A stretch of 64,000 nucleotides of DNA from Candidatus Dormiibacterota bacterium. GTDB lineage: Bacteria > Chloroflexota > Dormibacteria > Aeolococcales > Aeolococcaceae. The translations under genes and the position numbers were made by a program. Within the stretch, counting starts at the first letter, position 1. Each line of letters begins with the position of its first letter. The notes beneath the pieces are model-generated. The model was given only the letters and a program-made list of their open reading frames with translations. It did not search any database and had not been told where the DNA came from. The stretch is taken from positions 516,474 to 580,473 of the forward strand of contig PMOL01000004.1 in NCBI GenBank assembly GCA_003162415.1. The letters are read 5' to 3'. Shown here piece after piece: positions 8,434-16,098 of this stretch.

Positions 8434-9048
8434 TCAGGCGGGATTCGTTTCCCCGGCGGGAGACGTTTCGTCGGCGGGCTCTTGCGCCGGGACCTCAGCG
8501 GGGGTCTCGACTGGAAAGACCACCGCGACCTCGGAGACATCGCCCTCGCGCCAGAGGGTGAGCATCATGGTGTCGCCGGGCTGGCGCAGGGCCACCGCAC
8601 GGCGAAACTGGTCGGCGCCACCGTTGACGGTGTACGGGCCGATGCCGGTGATCACATCCCCGGGCAGAATCCCGGCGGCTTCCGCGGGTGAGCCCGGCTT
8701 GACCTGGCCAACCTCCACTCCGTAGGCGGCGGGCAGGTGCTTGGCGCCGGCGATCTCGCTGGTCACCGTCCGCACCGACGCCCCGAACGAGACGTGCTGA
8801 TCCTCGCTGTCCTCTCGCGGCAGGAAGCGGGCGAGTTGCACCGGGTCGTGACCGACGAGGAGTCGCTCGCCTATCTGGACGACCGGGACCACGACCCTGC
8901 CGAGACGCCCGAAGAGGATCGCGGTCGCCGACGGATCACTGAGGACGTCTCGGGTGGCGTACTTGATCCCGCGCTGATCCAGGTATCGGAGCGTCGCTTC
9001 AGAAGCGGGATCCCCGGGACGGACGAAGACCGTAACGGCGTCGCTCAC
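8434..9048 (-). CDS. Cysteine-free glutaredoxin-fold/PDZ fusion protein
   Basis: A 204-aa protein with two recognisable parts. Residues 1-80 follow the glutaredoxin/NrdH pattern (VTVFVRPGDPASEATLRYL, then GIKYATRDVLSD, VVPVVQIGERLLVGHDPVQL), including the cis-Pro VP and the GxD motif. The redox CPxC is replaced by RPGDPA, and there is no Cys in the whole protein. Residues about 95-180 form a PDZ domain (VGQVKPGSPAEAAGILPGDVI, FRRAVALRQPGDTMMLTLWR). The tail is Pro/Glu-rich. No signal peptide or membrane helix, so it is probably cytoplasmic. It starts 5 nt after the helicase stop. Function unknown; a scaffold or ligand-binding adaptor is more likely than a reductase. Confidence 0.75.
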   Translation of the reverse strand: MSDAVTVFVRPGDPASEATLRYLDQRGIKYATRDVLSDPSATAILFGRLGRVVVPVVQIGERLLVGHDPVQLARFLPREDSEDQHVSFGASVRTVTSEIAGAKHLPAAYGVEVGQVKPGSPAEAAGILPGDVITGIGPYTVNGGADQFRRAVALRQPGDTMMLTLWREGDVSEVAVVFPVETPAEVPAQEPADETSPAGETNPA

Positions 9049-9053
9049 GTCGG

Positions 9054-11612
9054 TCAGCCCTCAGGAGCGTCCCCGGCCGCGGCTGGAGCGACGGTCGGCT
9101 GCTCATCAGGAGGGGTGACGGGATTCTCCGGGTTGTCGCCCGACTGACCCGCCGGCTGGCCCAGCCCCGGGCCACGTCCACGTCCGCGACGGCGGCGTCT
9201 GCGGCGACGGCGCTGTGCGCCTTCCTGCGGCTGGCCATCGACGGCGGGCGGTGGCTGAGCGCCGGTTTCGGTGCCTGGTTCAGCCGTCCCGCCTGCGGTC
9301 ACGGCGTTCGGCGCGCCCCGACGCCCGCGACGGCGACGGCGACGGCGCTTGGCAGCACGCTCCGGGTCCACCTCATCGCCGCCCTCGCCTCCCGAAGGCT
9401 GGCCGGGTGGACGCTGCTCGCCCCGGCGAGGTTTGGGTTGCGACACCAGCTCGAGGGCGCTCAACCAGCCCCCGGTCGACCGCGAAGCCTCGACGAGCAT
9501 CCCGTACATCGACTCATCGCCGCTCCGAAGGGTCGCGCTGTCGCCGATGCACGCCACCAGCCGCTTGGCACGCGAGATGGCGACGTTGAGGCGGTTGGGA
9601 ACTCGGAGGAAGCCGATGCGCCCGCGTTCGTTGGAGCGCACCAGCGAGATGACCACGATGTCCTCCTCGCGGCCCTCGAACGAGTCGACAGTATCGATCT
9701 TCACGGTGCGCTTGAAGCGCCGCCGGCCGAGCGCCTGGCGGAGCCGCTCCACCTGCTCGGCGTACATCGCGATGACCGCCATGCTCATCTCGCGCGGAGC
9801 GCGCTCGTCGAGGAGCCGGACGACCTGTGCCGCGACGCGCACCTCGGCCTCATTGCGCAGCGCGCCGCCAGGGCCGCGCCGCTCGCGAACGCCGCGCATT
9901 CCCTCGGTGTCGACGAAGTGCAGAGCCACCGGGAACGGCTTGCGGGTGATGTAGTCATACGCCTCGACCTCGGGGGCATTCTCGAGCTGGTTGTCGTAGG
10001 AGGCCGCCGACACGTACGCCGCGATGTCCGGGTGCATGCGGTGCTGAATGGTCAGCAGGCACTGGGCCTCGGCCAGCAATCCACCATCCCAGCACTGCTC
10101 GAAGAGGCTCCGGTTGACCAGGTCCTCGAGCGCCGGGTCGATCTCGACGATCCCGTAGAGGGCATCGTCTTCGACCGGCGGCAGCTGCTTGTGGTCGCCG
10201 ACGAGCGCGAGGCTTCGACCGAGACGCAACGCCGGCAGCGCCTCGTCCGCTCGTGCCTTGTTCGCCTCGTCGAGGATGACGATGTCGAAGTTCATGTCGG
10301 TGATGCCCGACGTCGCGGCGGTCGCGCAGGTGGCGAAGTAGCAGTTGGCCTCGAGGAGACGCGGGTCGTCCTCGTCATCGCAGCGGAACTTGTCGACCGC
10401 GGGATGCACACGCTCGGCGCGAGCCACGCGGACGGCGCGCATGCCCGGCGTCCCCGCGAGCCGCTCCAGCGCGTTGTCGACGGCGAGGTTGCTGTGCGAC
10501 GTCACCAGGATCCGCTCATCCGGATTGGCGGCCAGGCGGCGCTTGACGGCTTCAACGATGACCGTCGTCTTCCCGGTGCCCGGAGGTCCCTGGATGAACA
10601 CCGCCTGGCCCGCGCTCAAACGGCTGAGCAAGCCCACCGCGCGGTTCTGGGGCTGGTTCGGCCGCATGCCGCTGGTGAGCCACGAGGATTCGGCGTTCGA
10701 CTCGTCCTTGGGGGCGATGATCGTCTCGGGGCTGACCAGGAGTTGCGCGAGCAGCCCGACGCCGAAGTCCTTGGTGGCGATGGCCGCCAGCACCGATCGC
10801 TTCGCCTGGTAGAGCGCCTTGTTGAAGGACGGTGCGATGTACCCCTCGCTGCCCGAGTGTTCGAAGGTGCGCGTCACGATCTCGACCACGTGGCGCTGGT
10901 GATCGATCCGGGCGACCCGACCGACGAAATTGGTCTCGTCGTCAGGCTCGATCAGCACCGCGGCGTCCGGGGTCAGGTTGATCGGCTCGCCCGCGGGGAT
11001 CTGGAACTCGACCTTGCCGACCTCAGGCGATTTGCGATCGGCATCGGTGAACTCGCGTCCGCAGGACGGGCATCGCTCATGGGTGTCCGGCCGCCAGAGC
11101 GCACGGCAGGTCCGGCAGCGCCAGAACTCACGCGCGCCGTTGAACCGGGTGCGCTGGGACTGAGCCCGCTGCTTCTCGGCTCGTTCGAGGCTGTCGACGA
11201 GCTTCAGGGTCGCGTAGAGCTGCTCCGACCTCGCTGCGTGCTGCGTCGAGATCCGCCAATCGAGCAGGCGGAAGGTATCGCTGACCACGCCGTTTGCCTC
11301 GGTCACCACCGGCTCGCGGGCGGTGATGGTGAGGAGCTTCGCACCCTCGGGCTGGCCGCCGGTCGGACGGATGGACAGGACCCGGAGACCCAGGTGGTCG
11401 CGGCTTCCTTCCGGTCCGGGCTGCGCGACGCATTGCAGCACGAGATCCGGAAGATCGAGGCGCAACTGGATCGGATCCTCATCGCCGAATGAGACGGAGA
11501 CGTGGCCGACCTCACCGATGCGGTCGGCAAAAACGGTGCGCGGATCGGCACCGGGCTGCGAGCCATGCGCCCATGCTTCCAGGACGACCATGGCATCGCT
11601 GCCGTCGGGCAC
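9054..11612 (-). CDS. SF1 (Dna2/Upf1-like) helicase with zinc ribbon and Arg-rich tail
   Basis: About 852 aa. Superfamily 1B-type helicase motifs are clear: GPPGTGKTTVIVEAVKRRL (Walker A, near residue 340), VTSHSNLAVDNALERL, DIVILDEANKA (motif II, DEAN), ALVGDHKQLPP (motif III), LTIQHRMHP (motif IV), VDSFEGREEDIVVISLVRS (motif V) and LNVAISRAKR (motif VI). An N-terminal CxxC...CPSC zinc ribbon (about 164-185) precedes the helicase core. The C-terminal 130 residues are disordered with two Arg tracts, probably for nucleic-acid binding. The start is uncertain: GTG at 11612 or ATG at 11591; the frame stays open further upstream but that part is not protein-like. It leads an operon with the glutaredoxin-PDZ gene. 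Confidence 0.85.
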   Translation of the reverse strand: MPDGSDAMVVLEAWAHGSQPGADPRTVFADRIGEVGHVSVSFGDEDPIQLRLDLPDLVLQCVAQPGPEGSRDHLGLRVLSIRPTGGQPEGAKLLTITAREPVVTEANGVVSDTFRLLDWRISTQHAARSEQLYATLKLVDSLERAEKQRAQSQRTRFNGAREFWRCRTCRALWRPDTHERCPSCGREFTDADRKSPEVGKVEFQIPAGEPINLTPDAAVLIEPDDETNFVGRVARIDHQRHVVEIVTRTFEHSGSEGYIAPSFNKALYQAKRSVLAAIATKDFGVGLLAQLLVSPETIIAPKDESNAESSWLTSGMRPNQPQNRAVGLLSRLSAGQAVFIQGPPGTGKTTVIVEAVKRRLAANPDERILVTSHSNLAVDNALERLAGTPGMRAVRVARAERVHPAVDKFRCDDEDDPRLLEANCYFATCATAATSGITDMNFDIVILDEANKARADEALPALRLGRSLALVGDHKQLPPVEDDALYGIVEIDPALEDLVNRSLFEQCWDGGLLAEAQCLLTIQHRMHPDIAAYVSAASYDNQLENAPEVEAYDYITRKPFPVALHFVDTEGMRGVRERRGPGGALRNEAEVRVAAQVVRLLDERAPREMSMAVIAMYAEQVERLRQALGRRRFKRTVKIDTVDSFEGREEDIVVISLVRSNERGRIGFLRVPNRLNVAISRAKRLVACIGDSATLRSGDESMYGMLVEASRSTGGWLSALELVSQPKPRRGEQRPPGQPSGGEGGDEVDPERAAKRRRRRRRGRRGAPNAVTAGGTAEPGTETGAQPPPAVDGQPQEGAQRRRRRRRRRGRGRGPGLGQPAGQSGDNPENPVTPPDEQPTVAPAAAGDAPEG
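9165..9365. repeat. Two Arg-codon tracts (CGN-rich simple repeats)
   Basis: Inside the helicase 3' end, two stretches (about 9174-9215 and 9318-9355) are near-perfect runs of Arg codons, visible on the plus strand as repeated gacggcg/cggcgacgg units. They encode basic tracts of 8-10 consecutive Arg with a few Gly, separated by a Pro/Gly/Ala-rich segment. The repetitive DNA could be prone to slippage. Confidence 0.7.
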
Positions 11613-11870
11613 GATGAGGTGCAGACGATCGAGCGCGAGGTCTGGGGCTATCAGCGGACTGTCAACCTCGTTTGCGCGGTGGCCCTGTCCACCGGCGCAA
11701 TTACTGGACTTCGGGACGGCCTCGGGCGGTGCTCTTTGACGCGGGGCGACGATCCAATCGACGTCAACCGCGGGGATGCGCGAAGCCTCCCGTCTGCCAA
11801 TGACTATACCCGATCCCGGCGCGGATGCAACGTGCGCGGTTCCAAAGCGAATGTCAACTACGATCACGTC
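11613..11870. other. Divergent intergenic region, helicase / repeat-tailed gene
   Basis: 258 nt between two divergent genes. The right end holds TACGAT (11859-11864), 6 nt before the plus-strand ATG. On the minus strand a TTGACA-like hexamer lies near 11661-11666, but I see no matching -10 at normal spacing. An open minus-strand frame crosses the region without protein-like composition. No RNA gene was recognised. Confidence 0.5.
11859..11864 (+). promoter_or_regulatory. -10 element (TACGAT), leaderless start
   Basis: TACGAT is followed by 6 nt and the ATG at 11871, with no room for a ribosome-binding site. The same hexamer with the same 6-nt spacing precedes sufU on the other strand. Confidence 0.45.
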
Positions 11871-12368
11871 ATGGGCGATGCGTCTCAACCCGGGGTTGAC
11901 CTCAGTGGGATCCACCAGGAGCTCGACAGGCTGAAGTCGCAGCTGTGCCGGTGCCAGCATCAGGGCACGTGCATGGCTTGCAAGGGGTTCGAGGTGATCC
12001 GCCAGCAGGTGCAGGTGGTCGCCGCTGCCGCATCCCAGCCGGTGCTGATGCAGGTGGCCCAAGAGGTGCAGATGGAACAGCTCATGAGCCAGCTGGGCGG
12101 CCTTCAGGAGAAGCTCTCCGAGGATCCACAGCTGCAGGAGTTGATGGCGCGCATGTTCGAGCGCGTGCAGGATGACCTCGGTGGACCCGAGCAGTTCCAG
12201 CAGATGCTCGGCGGTCTGTTCGGCGGGATGGGGGGTCTCGGAGGGATGACGCAGGACGGCACCGACGTCCCTCCCGACGATCGACCGATCCCCCCTGACG
12301 ACCGGCCGTCACCGCCGAAGGGCAGACCGACTCCGCCCGACGACCGGCCAACCCCCTCGAAGGAGTAG
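11871..12368 (+). CDS. Hypothetical protein with PPDDRP repeat tail
   Basis: A 165-aa protein of unknown function. The N-terminus has four Cys in a CRCQHQGTCMACKGF pattern, possibly a metal-binding knuckle. A predicted helical middle (VQMEQLMSQLGGLQEKL, then ELMARMFERVQDDLGG) and a Gly/Met stretch (LGGLFGGMGGLGGM) follow. The C-terminal 35 residues are about four imperfect PPDDRP repeats, expected to be disordered. ATG at 11871 follows a -10 hexamer by 6 nt. The downstream CoA-lyase gene begins 6 nt after its stop, so the two are probably cotranscribed, though no functional link is evident. Confidence 0.6.
   Translation: MGDASQPGVDLSGIHQELDRLKSQLCRCQHQGTCMACKGFEVIRQQVQVVAAAASQPVLMQVAQEVQMEQLMSQLGGLQEKLSEDPQLQELMARMFERVQDDLGGPEQFQQMLGGLFGGMGGLGGMTQDGTDVPPDDRPIPPDDRPSPPKGRPTPPDDRPTPSKE
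12264..12362 (+). repeat. In-gene PPDDRP hexapeptide repeats
   Basis: About four imperfect 18-21-nt units encode PPDDRPI, PPDDRPS, PPKGRPT and PPDDRPT at the end of the preceding gene. Third positions differ between units, so the repeat is kept at protein level rather than being a very recent duplication. Confidence 0.7.
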
Positions 12369-12374
12369 CCGAGC

Positions 12375-13325
12375 GTGTCGACAGCCCGTCTTCGCCGATC
12401 GGTTCTTGCCGTCCCTGGCAGCAACCCGCGGATGATGGAGAAGGCCGCGGCGAGTGACGCCGATGAGGTGTTCCTCGACCTCGAGGATGCGTGCGCCCCG
12501 CTCGAGAAGCCGGCGGCGCGGGCCAAGGTGGTCGAGGCGTTGCGTACTCACGACTGGCACGGCAAGACGCGCGTCGTGCGCATCAACCAGGTGACCAGTC
12601 GGTTTGCGTTCGACGACCTGCGCGAGGTCATCACCGGAGCCGGTGACGTTCTCGACTGCATCATGGTTCCGAAGGTGCGCAACGCCGGCGATGTCGCCTT
12701 CGTCGACCGAGCCCTCCTGCAGCTCGAGCAGGCGTTGGGCTACGAGGTCGGACGCATCGGTATCGAGGCGCAGATCGAGGACGCTGAAGGGCTGATGCGC
12801 GCTGACGAGATTGCGTTCTCGAGCAACCGCCTCGAAACCCTGACCTTCGGGCCGGCGGATTTCTCCGCGTCGATGCAGCTGCCATCGCTGTCGGTACGCA
12901 ACGACTCCACGTACCCCGGCGACCTCTTTCACTACGTCCTGTTCAAGCTCGCGGTCGCGGCGCGTGCCGCCGGCATTCAGGTCATCGACGGACCGTATCT
13001 GGCCATCCACGACGTGGAGGGATACAGGGCCGCCGCCTCGCGCGCCGCCGCGCTCGGTTACGACGGGAAATGGGTGCTGCACCCGGTGCAGATCGAACCG
13101 GCGAACGAGACGTTCACGCCCGCGCAGGTCGACTTCGACAAGGCCGCACGCATCCTCGAGGCCTACCGCCAGGCGACCGAGGTGGAAGGCAAGGGTGCGG
13201 TCATGCTCGGCGACGAGATGATCGACGAGGCGTCGCGGAAGATCGCCCTGCAGTTCTACGCACGCGGTGTCGCCGCCGGCTTGACGACGTCGCCCGGGCA
13301 GGCTGAGGAGAGCGCGGCAGGCTGA
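12375..13325 (+). CDS. CoA-ester lyase, CitE/HpcH family
   Basis: A 316-aa TIM-barrel lyase of the citrate lyase beta/malyl-CoA lyase family, which cleaves beta-hydroxyacyl-CoA esters (malyl-, methylmalyl- or citramalyl-CoA) with Mg2+. Diagnostic parts: RRSVLAVPGSNPRMMEKA, ADEVFLDLEDAC (metal region), VVRINQVTSRFAFDDL, IMVPKVRNAGDV, IGIEAQIEDAEGL (second metal-binding Glu), GPADFSASM and GYDGKWVLHPVQIEPAN. GTG start at 12375, six bases after the preceding stop. With the MaoC hydratase (20308) and acyl-CoA dehydrogenase (17711) it resembles the mycobacterial Rv2498c-Rv2500c set, so citramalyl-CoA (itaconate) or branched-chain acyl-CoA breakdown is a reasonable inference. Confidence 0.85.
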   Translation: MSTARLRRSVLAVPGSNPRMMEKAAASDADEVFLDLEDACAPLEKPAARAKVVEALRTHDWHGKTRVVRINQVTSRFAFDDLREVITGAGDVLDCIMVPKVRNAGDVAFVDRALLQLEQALGYEVGRIGIEAQIEDAEGLMRADEIAFSSNRLETLTFGPADFSASMQLPSLSVRNDSTYPGDLFHYVLFKLAVAARAAGIQVIDGPYLAIHDVEGYRAAASRAAALGYDGKWVLHPVQIEPANETFTPAQVDFDKAARILEAYRQATEVEGKGAVMLGDEMIDEASRKIALQFYARGVAAGLTTSPGQAEESAAG

Positions 13326-13326
13326 G

Positions 13327-13731
13327 GTGGGCGCCCTCGACGACGCACGGCTCATCGCGTTTGTCCCCACGACGGACCTTCCACGTGCTCGTGCGTTTTA
13401 CGCGGCGACGCTCGGCTTGCAGGTGACCGACGAAAGCCCGTACGCGTGCGTGTTCGATGCCAACGGCACGACGCTCCGGCTGACACCGGTGCGCAAGCTC
13501 TCGAAGGTTCGCTACACGGTGCTCGGCTGGGGTGTCGCCGATATCGCGTCGACGGTTGCCGCGCTCACCGCCGCGGGAGTCGCATTCGTGAGCTATCGAG
13601 GCATGGACGTCGACGAGGCGGGTATCTGGACCGCTCCGGGAGGCGACCGCGTCGCATGGTTCGAGGATCCGGACGGGAATCTGCTCTCCGTGACGCAGTT
13701 CATGGCGCGAGGCGTCGCCGGTCCAGCCTGA
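13327..13731 (+). CDS. VOC (glyoxalase/bleomycin-resistance) family protein
   Basis: A 134-aa vicinal-oxygen-chelate protein. The start LIAFVPTTDLPRARAFYAATL and the end WTAPGGDRVAWFEDPDGNLLS match the beta-alpha-beta-beta-beta modules. The terminal Glu-Asp-Pro-Asp-Gly-Asn segment is typical, but I cannot confirm a full set of metal ligands. GTG start at 13327, immediately after the CoA-lyase stop, so the genes are coupled. A role as methylmalonyl-CoA epimerase is not supported by the motif pattern; the substrate is unknown. Confidence 0.8.
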   Translation: MGALDDARLIAFVPTTDLPRARAFYAATLGLQVTDESPYACVFDANGTTLRLTPVRKLSKVRYTVLGWGVADIASTVAALTAAGVAFVSYRGMDVDEAGIWTAPGGDRVAWFEDPDGNLLSVTQFMARGVAGPA

Positions 13732-13770
13732 TAGGATGCCTGTCACATTTAGGCCTTGTAGGGATGCCGC

Positions 13771-16092
13771 ATGTCCAGCCGCCAGCCCTCGCCTCCTCCG
13801 GATTCGCCCTGGGTCGAGGCGAGTCCTCCGGCGCCTGAGGTCAAGTCAGGCGCCGACGACTCCTCCAACGTGTCGTGGCCGTGGAGGCTCTATGGCGGCC
13901 TGACCGCCTATCTCGGTCTGCCGATCATCGCGGCCTGGATCGCCGTAGCGGTCGCGGCGGTGATGTTCCTGCCCGATTTCGGAGCCGCGTCCGGCTTCGG
14001 CTTGATCCAGCTCGTCCCGTCCAATACTCCTGCCCTGCGCGCCCAGGCCACCGAGCAGCAGCTCTTCGGGTCGTCACTGGCGGACAGCCCGGCGATCGTG
14101 GTCGAGCATTCTCGGCGCAGCATCCCGGCAGCCACGCTCCTCAGGATCGGTCGCCAGGCGCAGGCTGTCGACGGCTCGCGCCCGGCGTCAGCGCCTCCGG
14201 ATCAACCCAGTTTCGCGCTGCCACTGGTCAATGTCACCGCGTTGATCTCGGCCTCCCGGGTACCGGCGACCACCGTGGTCACCTTTCTCTTCTTCCCCTC
14301 GACTGCGGTCTCCGGGGACATTACGGCTGGCGCCGATCGCTACGCGGCGGCGACCTCACGCCCCGCCGGGGCTACCGTCGGGGTGACGGGGCCTGTGCCC
14401 GCGCAGATCAGCGAGGGCAACCTCATCGAGAACGCATTGGTGGTGCTGGAGATCGTGACCGTGCTGGTGATCGCGGTCCTGGTCGGTGTCATCTTCCGAT
14501 CACCCGTGGCGCCTCTGGTGCCGCTGGCAGGCGCGGGGATCTCCTACATGGTCGCCCGCCACGTGCTCGGATGGGGAGCGCACCTCCTGGGTGTCGAGAT
14601 TCCATCCCAGCTGTCGCCGATCATGATCGTGCTGATCCTCGGCGTGGTCACCGACTACTCGGTGTTCACCCTGACCGGAGTGCGCGCGCGACTGGGCGCC
14701 GGCGAGCGGCGGAGCATCGCGCTGCGCAACTCGTCCTCCCGGGTGGTCCCATTGGTGATCGCGGCCGCGCTGACGGTGGCTGCCGGGACGATCGCCCTGA
14801 TCGGAGCGAACCTCGACTTCTTCCACGTGGTCGGGCCTGCCCTGGCGGTAGCGGTGATCATCTCCGGGCTCGTGTCGATCTCGTTCGTGCCGGCGCTGGT
14901 GGGCGTCCTCGGCCGGCTCACTTTCTGGCCGCATCTGCCCCGCAATCCCGTAAGCCCCTCGAAGAGTGAGGTTGAACCTGGCGGCAGCAGGCGGGTCGTC
15001 GCGCGCCTGGTCGGCAGGCGGTGGGCTGCCGCCGTTACCGCGGTGGTGTGCGTGGGCGCGCTGCTGGTCGGAGCCTCCGGGCTGACGCACGCTCGCCTGG
15101 GCACCAACGTGATCACCGGGCTCCCGTCCAGCAGCGGGCCTCGCCAGGCAGCCGATGCCGCGGCGGCGGGTTTCGGTCCCGGCATCGTCGGTCCGACGAC
15201 GCTGATCCTCCAGGGCCCGGGCGTCGCATCGCATGCAGCGGCACTCGGTCGCCTCGAGGCGGCACTCCGGCGAAGCCCGGGGGTGAGCGCGGTGGTCGGT
15301 CCTGGCGAGCTTCCGCTGAATTTCGGGGCATCCGCGTTCGCGACATCGAGCAGGAACGCTGTGCGCCTCTTCCTCGTCCTGCGTGACGATCCCTACGACT
15401 CGGCGGCGATCGGCACGTTCACAGGCCTACAGCAGCAGATGCCGCATGTCTTGTCCGACGCGGGACTGAGCACTGCATCGATCGCCTGGTCGGGCGCCAC
15501 CCCGGCAGCCGCAGATGCCGTGGCCGCAACCAATACCGATATCTGGCGGGTCGCGCTGCTCGCCGCGCTGCTGATGAGCCTCGTGCTGATGCTCTATTTC
15601 CGCGCGGTGCCCGCACCGCTGCTGCTCATCGCCTCGAGCGCTCTGGGACTTGCCGCATCGCTCGGAGTGTTCGTCGTGGTGTTCCAGGGTCCGCTTGGAT
15701 ACCCGGACGTCACCTTCTTCGTCCCGGTCACCGCCGGAGTCCTGCTGGTCTCCCTCGGAGCCGACTACAGCGTCTTCGTGATGGGCCGCATCTGGGAGGA
15801 GTCACGCGGTCGAGATATGGCCGCGGCGGTTGAGGCTGCACTCCCGCGGGCTTCGCGGGCTGTCTCGATCGCCGCGGTGACCCTCGCGGCGAGCTTCGGC
15901 GTCCTCGCGCTCGTGCCAGTGCAGCCCTTTCGGGAGTTCGCGTTCATCATGAGCGTGGGCGTTCTGATCGACGCATTCGTGGTGCGCTCATTCCTGCTTC
16001 CCGCGCTCCTGGTTCTGGCCGGCCCTCGCGCTTTCTGGCCTCACCGGAAGGCTGGTCGGCGGGAACCCTCGCGAGTCCGCGGCGGAGTGTGA
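13771..16092 (+). CDS. MMPL/RND family membrane transporter
   Basis: A 773-aa transporter with two six-helix halves, as in MmpL and other hydrophobe/lipid exporters driven by proton flux. Each half carries the Asp-Tyr pair used for proton relay in MmpL3: GVVTDYSVFTLTGVRARL in the first and SLGADYSVFVMGRIWEES in the second. The N-terminus (about 40 residues) is cytoplasmic and Pro/Ser-rich, followed by LGLPIIAAWIAVAVAAVMF as TM1. Periplasmic loops lie at about residues 75-225 and 445-575. ATG at 13771. The substrate is unknown; a lipid or siderophore-like molecule is the family norm. It lies 39 nt after the VOC gene and converges on a DNA methyltransferase gene. Confidence 0.88.
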   Translation: MSSRQPSPPPDSPWVEASPPAPEVKSGADDSSNVSWPWRLYGGLTAYLGLPIIAAWIAVAVAAVMFLPDFGAASGFGLIQLVPSNTPALRAQATEQQLFGSSLADSPAIVVEHSRRSIPAATLLRIGRQAQAVDGSRPASAPPDQPSFALPLVNVTALISASRVPATTVVTFLFFPSTAVSGDITAGADRYAAATSRPAGATVGVTGPVPAQISEGNLIENALVVLEIVTVLVIAVLVGVIFRSPVAPLVPLAGAGISYMVARHVLGWGAHLLGVEIPSQLSPIMIVLILGVVTDYSVFTLTGVRARLGAGERRSIALRNSSSRVVPLVIAAALTVAAGTIALIGANLDFFHVVGPALAVAVIISGLVSISFVPALVGVLGRLTFWPHLPRNPVSPSKSEVEPGGSRRVVARLVGRRWAAAVTAVVCVGALLVGASGLTHARLGTNVITGLPSSSGPRQAADAAAAGFGPGIVGPTTLILQGPGVASHAAALGRLEAALRRSPGVSAVVGPGELPLNFGASAFATSSRNAVRLFLVLRDDPYDSAAIGTFTGLQQQMPHVLSDAGLSTASIAWSGATPAAADAVAATNTDIWRVALLAALLMSLVLMLYFRAVPAPLLLIASSALGLAASLGVFVVVFQGPLGYPDVTFFVPVTAGVLLVSLGADYSVFVMGRIWEESRGRDMAAAVEAALPRASRAVSIAAVTLAASFGVLALVPVQPFREFAFIMSVGVLIDAFVVRSFLLPALLVLAGPRAFWPHRKAGRREPSRVRGGV

Positions 16093-16098
16093 CCGGGG

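Noticed and set aside
9438-11492. 684-codon plus-strand frame opposite the helicase
   Set aside because: Antisense to clear SF1 helicase motifs. The translation is a His/Arg/Asp-rich string without recognisable domains.
11613-12062. N-terminal extension of the helicase frame up to 12062
   Set aside because: The extension lacks protein-like pattern, overlaps the divergent gene starting at 11871 and has no family similarity; GTG 11612 or ATG 11591 fits better.
12309-13370. 353-codon minus-strand frame opposite the CoA lyase and VOC genes
   Set aside because: The sense frames have clear family motifs; the antisense translation does not.
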